A stretch of 31,753 nucleotides of DNA, from NCBI GenBank assembly GCA_030647575.1, contig JAUSJS010000051.1, positions 1-31,753 of the forward strand, written 5' to 3'. Positions 15,549 through 23,042 of this stretch are shown piece after piece. Under the pieces are notes generated by a model, which was given only the letters and a program-made list of their open reading frames with translations, was not told where the DNA came from and did no database searches. Each line of letters opens with the position of its first letter. The first letter of the stretch is position 1. The stretch is from Candidatus Limnocylindrales bacterium. GTDB taxonomy: Bacteria > Chloroflexota > Limnocylindria > Limnocylindrales > CSP1-4. A program made the translations under genes and the position numbers.

Positions 15549-16424
15549 TCAGCAGCAGCCGGAGCCGCCGCAGCACGAGGATCCGGCCACAACCGCGAGC
15601 CCGGGGAGGGGAGCGGGCAGGTTGACTGGACGGATCGAATCGGCCGTCCAGCCGGCCGGCTTGGTCGCCCGGATGGTCGCGCTATGGAACCCGTCTGCGA
15701 CGGCATGGGCCGGCGTCACCGCCACGTCGACGAGGCCGACCGACTCAAGGCCGGCTCGGTATTCGGCAAACGAGAGTGCGCCGGCGATGCATCCGATGAA
15801 GCTGCCGCGCGCCGCCCGTTCGGCCAGGCTCAGTGAGTCATCGGCGACGACGTCGCTCACGCTCATCCGGCCGCCCGGGCGGAGCACCCGAGCGATCTCG
15901 GCGAAGACGGCGACCTTGTCGGTGGACAGGTTGATCACGCAGTTGCTGATGACGACATCGACAGACGCCTCGTCGAGCGGGATGGCCTCCATCCGGCCCT
16001 TCCGGAACTCGACGTTCGCGGCGCCCGCCTCGGCCGCGTTGCGGCGGGCGAGCTCCAGCATCTCGTCGGTCATGTCGAGGCCGTAGGCGAAGCCGTTCGC
16101 CCCGACCCGTCGGGCCGAGAGCAGGACGTCGATTCCACCGCCGGAACCGAGATCGAGCACGACCTCACCGTCCCTGAGCTCGGCGACTGCGGTCGGGTTG
16201 CCGCAGCCGAGGCTGGCCAGGACGGCGGCACCGGGCAGGCTCGCCCGGTCGAGGTCGCTGTAGAGGATCTCCCCGAAGGCCGCTTCGCCGGACGCAGCGC
16301 AGCAGCTGATGGCCGCTTGCGAGGGTTCCGGCGAACGCTCGAGGATGGCCCGAGCCGCATCCGCGTAGTGGGCGCGGACCTCGTCGACGATCGGCTCGAT
16401 GGCGGTCGTGTCGGTCGTGGTCAT
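15549..16424 (-). CDS. arsM: Arsenite S-adenosylmethionine methyltransferase
   Basis: 291 residues. Transfers methyl groups from SAM to arsenite, giving methylated, partly volatile arsenicals; cytoplasmic. The SAM site is VLDLGSGGGIDVLLSA with GLDMTDEML. The three Cys that bind arsenic in ArsM are present at C74, C162 (ISNCVINL) and C212 (FIGCIAGAL), and a CC pair lies at 41-42. The C-terminus ends in a Cys-rich tail, SSCCGGSGCC, seen in several ArsM proteins. It is divergent from arsR across a 104-bp region with a full -35/-10 on each strand, so it is very probably ArsR-controlled. Confidence 0.95.
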   Translation of the reverse strand: MTTTDTTAIEPIVDEVRAHYADAARAILERSPEPSQAAISCCAASGEAAFGEILYSDLDRASLPGAAVLASLGCGNPTAVAELRDGEVVLDLGSGGGIDVLLSARRVGANGFAYGLDMTDEMLELARRNAAEAGAANVEFRKGRMEAIPLDEASVDVVISNCVINLSTDKVAVFAEIARVLRPGGRMSVSDVVADDSLSLAERAARGSFIGCIAGALSFAEYRAGLESVGLVDVAVTPAHAVADGFHSATIRATKPAGWTADSIRPVNLPAPLPGLAVVAGSSCCGGSGCC

Positions 16425-16458
16425 CGGGATCGGGAGGCATCTCCATCGGTGCGGGTGT

Positions 16459-16528
16459 ATTGACAGCGGTCAATATGCCTTGTGTATCGATACTTGTCAA
16501 TATCGAAAGCTGACGATATGCTCCACCC
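16459..16528. promoter_or_regulatory. arsM/arsR divergent promoters and ArsR operator
   Basis: Plus strand: TTGTCA (16494-16499), 17-bp spacer, TATGCT (16517-16522), six bases, ATG of arsR. Minus strand: TTGACA (plus 16495-16500), 17-bp spacer, CATATT (plus 16472-16477). The two -35 boxes overlap on opposite strands. Inverted repeats: ATTGAC-AGCG-GTCAAT (16459-16474) overlapping the arsM -10; GTATCGATAC (16484-16493) in the arsM spacer; ATATCG-N8-CGATAT (16500-16519) over the arsR spacer and -10. These are good ArsR-binding candidates and would repress both genes. Confidence 0.8.
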
Positions 16529-16903
16529 ATGACCCGAACCCGAACGACCAGCCTGGACCCGGAGGTTCGGCTGCTCGCCGCGCTCGCCGATCCGACTCGT
16601 CTGGCGATCGTGCGTCAGCTCGCCGAGGACGTCGAGACCTGCGCCTGCAACTTCACCTCGTGCTGCGACGTGGGCCAGCCGACCGTCTCCCACCACCTTC
16701 GCGTTCTGCGCGAGGCCGGAATCGTGACCTCCGAGCGCCGCGGCCAGTGGATCTTCTACCGGCTCGCGCCGGAGACGGCGGAGCGGCTGGGCGCCGTGGC
16801 CAGGAGCCTCGTGCCAGGAGGGCTGGTGACGGTCAGCGACCTCGTCTCCCGGCGTCAGGTAGCCAAGGGCTCGACGGTCGCGGCGGCCCGTACTGACGCC
16901 TGA
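16529..16903 (+). CDS. arsR: ArsR-family arsenic-responsive repressor
   Basis: 124 residues: a small winged-helix dimer with recognition helix VGQPTVSHHLRVLREAGIV and wing SERRGQWIFYRL. Cysteines at C38, C40, C45 and C46 lie at the start of the DNA-binding helices, where ArsR proteins bind arsenite and then leave DNA. It is divergent from arsM and surrounded by inverted repeats, so it should repress both. The start is fixed by the -10 six bases upstream; there is no Shine-Dalgarno, so the mRNA is probably leaderless. Its 3' end faces sixA, which belongs to the other operon. Confidence 0.93.
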   Translation: MTRTRTTSLDPEVRLLAALADPTRLAIVRQLAEDVETCACNFTSCCDVGQPTVSHHLRVLREAGIVTSERRGQWIFYRLAPETAERLGAVARSLVPGGLVTVSDLVSRRQVAKGSTVAAARTDA

Positions 16904-16915
16904 GCGGACGGCACC

Positions 16916-17398
16916 CTAGCGGTCGCGCCTGAGCAGGTCCGGCGGCACGAGCCAGCGCAGCGTCCCGCCGCCCGGCTCGAGGGGTCCCGCCGCATCGATG
17001 CGGGCGAGCGCGCCCTTCCTCATTGGCACGCGCGCGGCGCCGCACAGGATCGCGATCAGCTCGGTGAAGTCCGGATCGTGACCCACGATCAGCGGCCGCT
17101 GCGGGTCGCCGGCGTCGCGCAGGATCGCCTCGAGGGCGCCGATGCTCACCCCGCCGGCCAGGCGCTCGTCCTCGCCGACCGGCAGGCCCAGGTGCTCGGC
17201 CACGATCTTGGCGGTCTGGGCGGCGCGGACCTTGGGTGAGGTGATGATCGCGTCGGCCTGGAAGCCGATCCGGGCCAGGAAGCGCCCGAGCCGATCGGCC
17301 TGCTTCTCGCCCTTGGCGGAGAGCGGCCGGCGTTCGTCGGGTCCGTCCCAAGCCGCGGGATCGCCGGCGTCGGCATGGCGCAGCAGGTAGAGCTCCAT
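16916..17398 (-). CDS. SixA-like phosphohistidine phosphatase (histidine phosphatase superfamily)
   Basis: 160 residues from the ATG at 17398; a GTG codon directly before it (17401) is an alternative. The RHG-type motif is YLLRHADAG, followed by RPLSAKGEKQADRLG, ITSPKVRAAQTA and the second catalytic His in LIVGHDPDFTELI. Its small size fits SixA, which dephosphorylates phosphohistidine on signalling proteins. It is the last gene of the pst-phoU-arsC run, 21 bp after arsC. A role in turning down phosphohistidine signalling linked to phosphate or polyphosphate is possible but unproven. The superfamily is sure; the substrate is not. Confidence 0.8.
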   Translation of the reverse strand: MELYLLRHADAGDPAAWDGPDERRPLSAKGEKQADRLGRFLARIGFQADAIITSPKVRAAQTAKIVAEHLGLPVGEDERLAGGVSIGALEAILRDAGDPQRPLIVGHDPDFTELIAILCGAARVPMRKGALARIDAAGPLEPGGGTLRWLVPPDLLRRDR

Positions 17399-17419
17399 CA
17401 CGCCCGGGAGCGTACCCGG

Positions 17420-17890
17420 TCAGGCCTCCGTCGTCGCGTCCGCGCCGAGGCGCTCTCGTCGTGTGCGCAGGGCCAGCGGGACGAACTGGTTGATCCGCTC
17501 CCCGAGCTGGAGGAAGACGCGCCGGAAGACGGCCAGGCGCTCCTCCTCCGAGCCGACGGCCTCGGCCGGATCCTCATGGCCCCAGTGGAGCGACGCATGG
17601 GCGCCGGGGAAGGCCGGGCAGACCTGGCGTGCCTCGTCACAGACGGTGACCACGTAGTCGAAGGGCTGGCTGACGTACTCGGTCACCGACTTGGACCGCG
17701 CCCACGAGGCGTCGATCCCGGCTTCGGCCAGCACCCTCAGCGTCAGCGGGTTGACGCCGCGCGGTTCGGTGCCGGCGCTGTGGACCTCGAAGTTCGAGCC
17801 GCCCTTGTGGCGGACCAGCGCTTCGGCCATCACGCTCCGGGCGGAGTTGCCCGTGCACACGAACAGGACGCGGATCGGCTGGTCGGTCAC
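17420..17890 (-). CDS. arsC: Arsenate reductase, thioredoxin-coupled (LMW-PTPase type)
   Basis: 156 residues. Reduces arsenate to arsenite. The P-loop CTGNSAR (C12 to R18) is the low-molecular-weight phosphatase CX5R site. C84 and C91 in TVCDEARQVCP are the two redox cysteines, at the same spacing as Cys10/82/89 of the plasmid pI258 enzyme; this points to thioredoxin as the reductant. The C-terminal end is longer than in pI258 ArsC. The GTG start overlaps the phoU stop (GTGA), so it is translationally coupled to the Pst operon and separate from arsM/arsR. Confidence 0.92.
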   Translation of the reverse strand: MTDQPIRVLFVCTGNSARSVMAEALVRHKGGSNFEVHSAGTEPRGVNPLTLRVLAEAGIDASWARSKSVTEYVSQPFDYVVTVCDEARQVCPAFPGAHASLHWGHEDPAEAVGSEEERLAVFRRVFLQLGERINQFVPLALRTRRERLGADATTEA

Positions 17891-18642
17891 GGGTTGAGGT
17901 CCTCGACGTCGCCGGTCACGAGGTAAACGACGTCCTCCGCCACATTGGTCGCCCGGTCGCCGATCCGCTCGAGGTAATGGGAGGCGATGATGATCCGGGT
18001 TCCGCGCTCGACGTTGGCCGGGTCGCGACGCATCAGCTCCAGCACCTCGTCGAATGTCGCGTGATAGAGGCGATCGATCTCGTCGTCCTCGACCGCGATC
18101 TGGCGAGCCTGGACGGCGTCGGCGTCGACGAGCGCTCGGAGCACGCCGTGCACCAGGAGGGCACCGCGCTCGGCCATCTCCGGCAGGTGGACATAGCCCT
18201 CGAGCGGCGGCTCCGGGGCCAGCTTGAGGGTCTGCTTGGCGAGCGAGGAGGCGTGGTCGCCCATCCGCTCCAGCTCGTAGGTCACGTGGTCGAGGGTCAG
18301 CAGGTAGCGCAGGTCGCGCGCGACCGGCTGTTGGGTCGCGATGGTCACCGCGATCAGCCGTGAGACGCTGCGCTGGGCCTCGTTGATGATCGCGTCGCCC
18401 CTAATGACGTCCAGCGCGAGCGCGGTGTCGTGGGTGGTGAGCGCCCGGCTGGCCTGGCGGATCGCGGCTTCGACCAGCGTCCCCATGCGCAGGACGGCGT
18501 CGCGGATCAGCTGTTCCTCGCGGTCCAGGGCCTCGCGCGGCGCGGGGTGGCCGCTGCGGGCCGGTTCGCCAGCAGCGCCGCTCACGAGCTCGTCGATCTG
18601 CGCATCCACGGTGGCCTTCCCGGTTCGCTGCTGATCGGTCAT
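17887..18642 (-). CDS. phoU: Phosphate signalling complex protein PhoU
   Basis: 251 residues with the tandem three-helix PhoU repeats. Each repeat carries the metal-binding signature: ELERMGDHASSLAK in the first, YLERIGDRATNVAEDVVYLVTG in the second. PhoU links the PstSCAB transporter to the PhoR-type kinase, keeping the Pho response off when phosphate is plentiful. A hydrophilic N-terminal extension of about 30 residues (MTDQQRTGKATVDAQI) precedes the domain. ATG 18642 lies 17 bp after the pstB stop; its ribosome site is weak, and translation may rely on upstream ribosomes. Confidence 0.94.
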   Translation of the reverse strand: MTDQQRTGKATVDAQIDELVSGAAGEPARSGHPAPREALDREEQLIRDAVLRMGTLVEAAIRQASRALTTHDTALALDVIRGDAIINEAQRSVSRLIAVTIATQQPVARDLRYLLTLDHVTYELERMGDHASSLAKQTLKLAPEPPLEGYVHLPEMAERGALLVHGVLRALVDADAVQARQIAVEDDEIDRLYHATFDEVLELMRRDPANVERGTRIIIASHYLERIGDRATNVAEDVVYLVTGDVEDLNP

Positions 18643-18659
18643 CGTCGCTGGGGCCGCGC

Positions 18660-19535
18660 TTAGCCGAACCGGCCGGACACGTAGTCCTCGGTCAGTTGGT
18701 TCCTTGGATTGGTGAAGATCCCGACGGTCTCGCCTTGTTCCACGACGTAGCCGGCACGATCGTCGCCCATGGTCATGAAGATCGTGGTGTCGGAGGCGCG
18801 CGCAGCCTGCTGCATATTGTGGGTGACGATGACGATCGTGTAATCCTTCTTGAGTTCCGCCATCAGCTCCTCGATCTGGAGCGTCGAGCGCGGATCGAGG
18901 GCCGAGCATGGCTCGTCCATCAGGATGATCTCGGGGTTGACGGCGATCGTGCGGGCGATGCACAGGCGCTGCTGCTGGCCGCCGGAAAGTGCCATCCCGG
19001 ATTGCTTCAACTTGTCCTTCACGTCGTCCCACAGCGCGGCACGCCGGAGGCTCTTCTCGACCAGCTCGTTGAGATCGCCCTGGTAGCCGTTGATCTTGGG
19101 ACCGAACGCCACGTTCTCCCAGACCGTCTTGGGAAACGGGTTCGGCTTCTGGAAGACCATCCCGACTCGGCGGCGAACCGCGACGGGATCCACACCTCGG
19201 GCAAACAGATCCTGGCCATCGAGGAGAACCGTTCCTTCGGCGTGGTAGCTGGGCACGAGATCGTTCATTCGGTTGATCGTGCGCAGCAATGTGGACTTGC
19301 CGCAGCCGGACGGGCCGATGAGGGCGGTGATGCGCTGCTTGGTGACCTTGATGTCGACGTTCCTGACGGCCCGGAACGAGCCGTAGAAGCACGACACGTT
19401 CTTCAGCTCGACGACAGTCTCGGTTTCGGCTGCGGACCTGTCCTCGCCGCGATCCGAAGTGGAGATGCGGATGGAGGGGCCCCCGCTATCACCGGACGGT
19501 TCGCGGACTCGCGCCGCCGAGAGCTGGGCGTTCAC
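18660..19535 (-). CDS. pstB: Phosphate ABC transporter ATP-binding protein
   Basis: ATPase of the high-affinity phosphate importer. Walker A is GPSGCGKSTLL, the ABC signature LSGGQQQRLCIA, Walker B IILMDEP, followed by CSALDPRST and the switch His in VTHNMQQA; the Q-loop region VFQKPNPFPKTVWENV is PstB-specific. GTG at 19535 is chosen because GAGGAG, just behind the pstA stop TAG, lies six bases upstream. An upstream GTG at 19553 would overlap pstA and add six residues without a ribosome site. The N-terminus has about 40 extra hydrophilic residues before the domain. Confidence 0.96.
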   Translation of the reverse strand: MNAQLSAARVREPSGDSGGPSIRISTSDRGEDRSAAETETVVELKNVSCFYGSFRAVRNVDIKVTKQRITALIGPSGCGKSTLLRTINRMNDLVPSYHAEGTVLLDGQDLFARGVDPVAVRRRVGMVFQKPNPFPKTVWENVAFGPKINGYQGDLNELVEKSLRRAALWDDVKDKLKQSGMALSGGQQQRLCIARTIAVNPEIILMDEPCSALDPRSTLQIEELMAELKKDYTIVIVTHNMQQAARASDTTIFMTMGDDRAGYVVEQGETVGIFTNPRNQLTEDYVSGRFG

Positions 19536-19546
19536 GGAGTTCTCCT

Positions 19547-20446
19547 CTACCACTGGATGTGCCTCGAGAGGCGGGCCCGGACGAAGAGGGCAAGGGCGTT
19601 GAGGATCAACATGAGCACGAGGATGACGATGATCGCCGCCGCGGCCAGGCCGTGGAAGTCGGCCTGGGGACGGGTTGCCCAGTCATAGACCTGGATCGGC
19701 AGGACGGTGTAGCCGCCCGAGAACGGCTGTGGGACGAAGGTCACGAAGGTGAACGCACCGACCAGGATGAGTGGCGCCGTCTCGCCGATGGCTCGCGCCA
19801 TGGCAAGGATGATCCCAGTCATGATCCCGGGAGCGGCCGCCGGCAGGACGGCCTGCCGGACCATCTGCCAGCGGCTCGCTCCCAGGGCGTAGGCGCCTTC
19901 ACGTTGGGCGTCAGGCACGGCCTTGATCGCCTCGATCGAGGCAATGATGACGACCGGCAGAATGAGCAGCGTTACCGTCAAGGCGCCGGAGATGACGGTG
20001 AAGCCGAACCCGGCGATACGCACGAAAAGGGCGAGGCCCAGGATCCCGTAGATGACTGACGGCACGCCGGACAGGTTGGAGATGTTCGTCCGCAGCATGC
20101 TGGTCAGCCGGCTGGCGCCCGCGTATTCGGTCAGATAGATCGCCGCTGCGACGCCGGTCGGGAAGGCCATGATTCCAACCAAGACGGACATCTCGAGCGA
20201 CCCGATCAGCGCCGGGAAGATGCCCGCGATTTCGGTCTTGCGCGAGGGGCCACCGGTCAGGAAACCCGTGTCGAGCCAGGGCAGGCCCTGCGAGAGGACA
20301 TCCCAGAGCAGAAGGATGAGCGTCAGCAGAAGGAGGGCGATCGCCGCCAGGCAGGCCCCGTAGAAGAGAGTCCCGCTCAGGCGTCGGCGCATGAGTGCCG
20401 GCTCCCATCGGCCGGCCTGGGCGGCCGGGGTGACGGCGGTGCCCAT
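19547..20446 (-). CDS. pstA: Phosphate ABC transporter permease PstA
   Basis: 299 residues with six membrane segments, the first at FYGACLAAIALLLLTLILLL. The permease-ATPase coupling loop EGAYALGASRWQMVRQAVLP and the following MARAIGETAPLILVG are typical of PstA. It forms the channel together with PstC. ATG 20446 shares its first base with the pstC stop (TGATG), so the two permeases are translationally coupled. The stop TAG sits inside the pstB ribosome site. Confidence 0.95.
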   Translation of the reverse strand: MGTAVTPAAQAGRWEPALMRRRLSGTLFYGACLAAIALLLLTLILLLWDVLSQGLPWLDTGFLTGGPSRKTEIAGIFPALIGSLEMSVLVGIMAFPTGVAAAIYLTEYAGASRLTSMLRTNISNLSGVPSVIYGILGLALFVRIAGFGFTVISGALTVTLLILPVVIIASIEAIKAVPDAQREGAYALGASRWQMVRQAVLPAAAPGIMTGIILAMARAIGETAPLILVGAFTFVTFVPQPFSGGYTVLPIQVYDWATRPQADFHGLAAAAIIVILVLMLILNALALFVRARLSRHIQW

Positions 20447-21363
20447 CAGTAGCCCGTCCGGAACCGGCTCACGACCCGGTTGCTGATGAGGTTCAGGATC
20501 AGCGTCATCACGAACAGGGTGGCCGCCACCGCAAAGAGCGACTTGAATTGGATCGAGTCCTGCGGCGTATCGCCGAGACTGATCTGGATGATGAACGCTG
20601 TCATCGACTGGACGGACTCCAGGGGATCCAGGGTGAATTGGGGCTGTGTGCCGCCGGCAAGCACGACCGCCATGGTCTCACCAATGGCCCGAGATGCGGC
20701 CAGGATGATGGAGGCCATGATTCCTGACAGCGCCGCCGGGAAGACGACCTTGCGGACGACCTCGAACTTCGTGGCCCCCATGGCATAGGCCCCTTCTCGA
20801 AGACCGCGCGGCACGGCACGCATGGCGTCTTCGGAGATCGAGGCGATGAGCGGCGTGATCAGGACGCCAACCACGATCCCTGCGGACAGAGCAGAGAACG
20901 TCCCGATACTGTCGCCGAAGATCGGCTTGAGCAGGTTCGGGGTCAGGAAGTAGAGGCCGAAGAAGCCGAGCACGATGGTCGGGATCCCCGCGATCGTCTC
21001 CAGCATCGGCTTGATCACGGTGCGCACTCGCGGGCTGGCGTACTCGCTCAGCAGGAACGCCGCCAGGAGGCCGAGGGGGACGGCGATGATGATGGCGATG
21101 CCCGCAACCAGCACCGTTCCGGACATCAGCGCGAGGACGCCGAAGGTGTACGGCTTGATCGACGCGGACCAATGCGTTCCGGTGAAGAAGTCGACCGGGC
21201 TGATCCGCAGAAAGAATTCGACGGTCTCGTAGGCCAGGACGCCGACGATGCCAACGGTCGTCACCACCCCGAGCGCAGTGGCAAGGAACAGGAGCGGCTC
21301 GATGATCCGCTCGCTGGCCGGCTTCCGCCGGGTGAACGACCCGGGCGCGGCGGCGCCGTTCAT
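20446..21363 (-). CDS. pstC: Phosphate ABC transporter permease PstC
   Basis: 305 residues, six membrane segments starting with PLLFLATALGVVTTVGIVGVL. The periplasm-facing segment LRISPVDFFTGTHWSASIKPYTFG and the coupling loop EGAYAMGATKFEVVRKVVFP followed by SRAIGETMAVVLAGG mark it as PstC. It pairs with PstA in the membrane. The ATG at 21363 has GGAG about 12 bases upstream, a long spacing. A strong hairpin lies between pstS and this gene and may lower its expression relative to pstS. Confidence 0.95.
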   Translation of the reverse strand: MNGAAAPGSFTRRKPASERIIEPLLFLATALGVVTTVGIVGVLAYETVEFFLRISPVDFFTGTHWSASIKPYTFGVLALMSGTVLVAGIAIIIAVPLGLLAAFLLSEYASPRVRTVIKPMLETIAGIPTIVLGFFGLYFLTPNLLKPIFGDSIGTFSALSAGIVVGVLITPLIASISEDAMRAVPRGLREGAYAMGATKFEVVRKVVFPAALSGIMASIILAASRAIGETMAVVLAGGTQPQFTLDPLESVQSMTAFIIQISLGDTPQDSIQFKSLFAVAATLFVMTLILNLISNRVVSRFRTGY

Positions 21364-21404
21364 TCGATCGAATACTCCATGCTGATCCCCGCAGTATGAA
21401 TAGG

Positions 21405-21438
21405 CGCGCCGGCCCGATCCGAGCTTCGGGCCGGCGCG
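21405..21438 (-). terminator. Intercistronic hairpin between pstS and pstC
   Basis: CGCGCCGGCCCG (21405-21416) and CGGGCCGGCGCG (21427-21438) form a perfect 12-bp GC stem with a 10-base loop. In the transcript it follows the pstS stop by about 30 nt, after a pyrimidine-rich stretch, and ends about 40 nt before the pstC start. There is no T-run. Such a structure could act as a partial terminator or protect the pstS mRNA 3' end, giving more binding protein than permease. Confidence 0.65.
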
Positions 21439-21471
21439 TCCGGAGGAGGAGGGGGCGGAGGGGGCGGAGGC

Positions 21472-22500
21472 TCAGCCGCCGACAGCGGCGGCCCAGGTGT
21501 CCTTCTGCTCCTGCAGGAGGGCGTCCGGGAGTGCGACGTAGCCGACCTCAGCGGACAGCGCCGTCGTGTTCTCCAGGTAGAAGTCCACGAAGGCCTTCAG
21601 CTCCGGTCGCGTCTTCGCCTTGGCAACATCCGGGTAGATGAAGAGCGGGCGGGAGAGCGGCGCGTAGCTGTTGTCGTTGATCGTGGCCTCGGTCGGGGCC
21701 ACGCAGCCACCGCCCTCGCCGCCATCGATCTCGAGCGCCTTGAGCTTGTCGGTGTTCTCCACGTAATAGGCGTAGCCAAAGAACCCGATGGCGTACTTGC
21801 TGCCGGCGACGCCAGTCACCAACGTGTTGTCGTCCTCGGATTGCGTGGCGAACTGCGTCGCCGCGTCGGTCTCGCCGTTGATCTCCTCGGTGAAGTAATC
21901 GAAGGTGCCAGAATCGGCGCCGGGCATGTAGCGCTCGACCTTCTCGGCCGGGAAACCGTCGCGGACCTGGCTCCACAGGAGATCCGCGGGCGAGTCTGGA
22001 CCGTAGATCGTCGAGAGCTCCGCGACGGTGAGACAGGTTGCGAAGTCGTTGGCGGGGTTGACCACGACCGTCAGACCGTCGATGGCGACCTGGAGCTTGA
22101 TCCACTCGATGCCAGCGGCCTTGCAGGCGAGGCCCTCGCCTTCGTCATCTTCCTTGATCGGGCGTGACGCGTCGTTCATGTCCGTCTCGCCCATGCAGAA
22201 CTTCTTGAACCCACCGCCGGTGCCAGAGAAGGCGACCGGGACCTGGACGCCGGAGTTCGCGATCTGGAACTCCTCGGCGACGGCCTGGGTGATCGGGAAG
22301 ACCGTGCTCGAGCCGTCGATGGTGACGGTGCCGGACAGGTTCGCCGCCTGCGAGGCGGGCGCTTCGCTGGCGCCGCCTGGAGCATCGCTCGCGCCGCCGC
22401 TCGACGGCGCGGAGGTCGCCCCGCCGCCAGAACAGGCACCTACGGCGATCGTCGCCAGCAATGCCAGCGCGCCCAGGCGCTTCCGGTGTTTGATGGTCAC
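21472..22500 (-). CDS. pstS: Phosphate-binding lipoprotein PstS
   Basis: 342 residues. A basic N-terminus and hydrophobic stretch end in the lipobox VGAC with lipidated Cys at residue 23, followed by a Gly/Ser/Ala/Pro linker and then the binding domain starting GTVTIDGSSTVFPITQAVAEEF. Phosphate-site loops GSSTVFP and later DSGTFDYFTEEI are present. It captures phosphate outside the membrane and delivers it to PstCA. GTG at 22500 follows AGGAGGAAC on the minus strand, a strong ribosome site. It is the first gene of the operon and has the pho-box-like array about 80-120 bp upstream. Confidence 0.96.
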   Translation of the reverse strand: MTIKHRKRLGALALLATIAVGACSGGGATSAPSSGGASDAPGGASEAPASQAANLSGTVTIDGSSTVFPITQAVAEEFQIANSGVQVPVAFSGTGGGFKKFCMGETDMNDASRPIKEDDEGEGLACKAAGIEWIKLQVAIDGLTVVVNPANDFATCLTVAELSTIYGPDSPADLLWSQVRDGFPAEKVERYMPGADSGTFDYFTEEINGETDAATQFATQSEDDNTLVTGVAGSKYAIGFFGYAYYVENTDKLKALEIDGGEGGGCVAPTEATINDNSYAPLSRPLFIYPDVAKAKTRPELKAFVDFYLENTTALSAEVGYVALPDALLQEQKDTWAAAVGG

Positions 22501-22578
22501 GCGATGGTTCCTCCTGAGGCCGCGTCGCGCGCGGTCGGACTTCGGGGCATTCCCCCTCTACGGGCTCCACCGTCGTGT

Positions 22579-22622
22579 CCGGCGATCAACGGCGGTTTGC
22601 CGGCGCGTTAACAGCCGGTGAA
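22579..22622 (-). promoter_or_regulatory. Pho-box-like array of four 11-bp direct repeats upstream of pstS
   Basis: Read on the minus strand towards pstS: TTCACCGGCTG (22622-22612), TTAACGCGCCG (22611-22601), GCAAACCGCCG (22600-22590) and TTGATCGCCGG (22589-22579), all in exact 11-bp phase. PhoB and actinobacterial PhoP bind direct repeats with 11-bp spacing (for PhoP, TTCAC-type half sites). The second unit and flanks (TGTTAACGCGCCGG) match the site before the response-regulator gene at 12 of 14 bases. The array ends about 78 bp from the GTG of pstS. Confidence 0.6.
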
Positions 22623-23042
22623 TGCGTCGAGCCCGCGCGAGTCAACACCCGATCCGACGCCCAGGCCGATGAGGATGAGCGCCCCGGGCGTCGAGCATCG
22701 CGGCAGCGGGTGGCCGCGGGTGGGGCGGGGCGGCTCGTGCCTGGGCTCGTGGATTGGGCTCGCGCTTGGACTCGACCCAGGTTCCCAGCCCTTTTCTGTG
22801 CGGTATGCCTGGCCGGTATACATCCTCGGCTTCGGAGGTCACAAGGACCGATCGGACGGTTCCCACGAGTGTCGATCAGGCGTGAAAGGCACGGCTGGAA
22901 TGGTTCGGAACGACCGTAGCGGCCTCGAACCGTCGAAGTTAGGACTGTGCGGAATATCCGTGACTCGATCGCCCAAACCGGCGGTCATGGCCACGTCCAT
23001 CGAGCGCCTGCCTGGCAAATCTCGGGTGGTCGGGGGGCCACC
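22623..23042. other. Stretch without a supported gene
   Basis: About 420 bp between the pstS regulatory region and the next plausible start. Open frames here have low-complexity, unconvincing translations. A less GC-rich patch at 22790-22825 (CCCTTTTCTGTGCGG, then GGTATACAT) could hold a promoter for the genes to the right; nothing more can be supported. I see no tRNA or recognised RNA. Confidence 0.4.
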
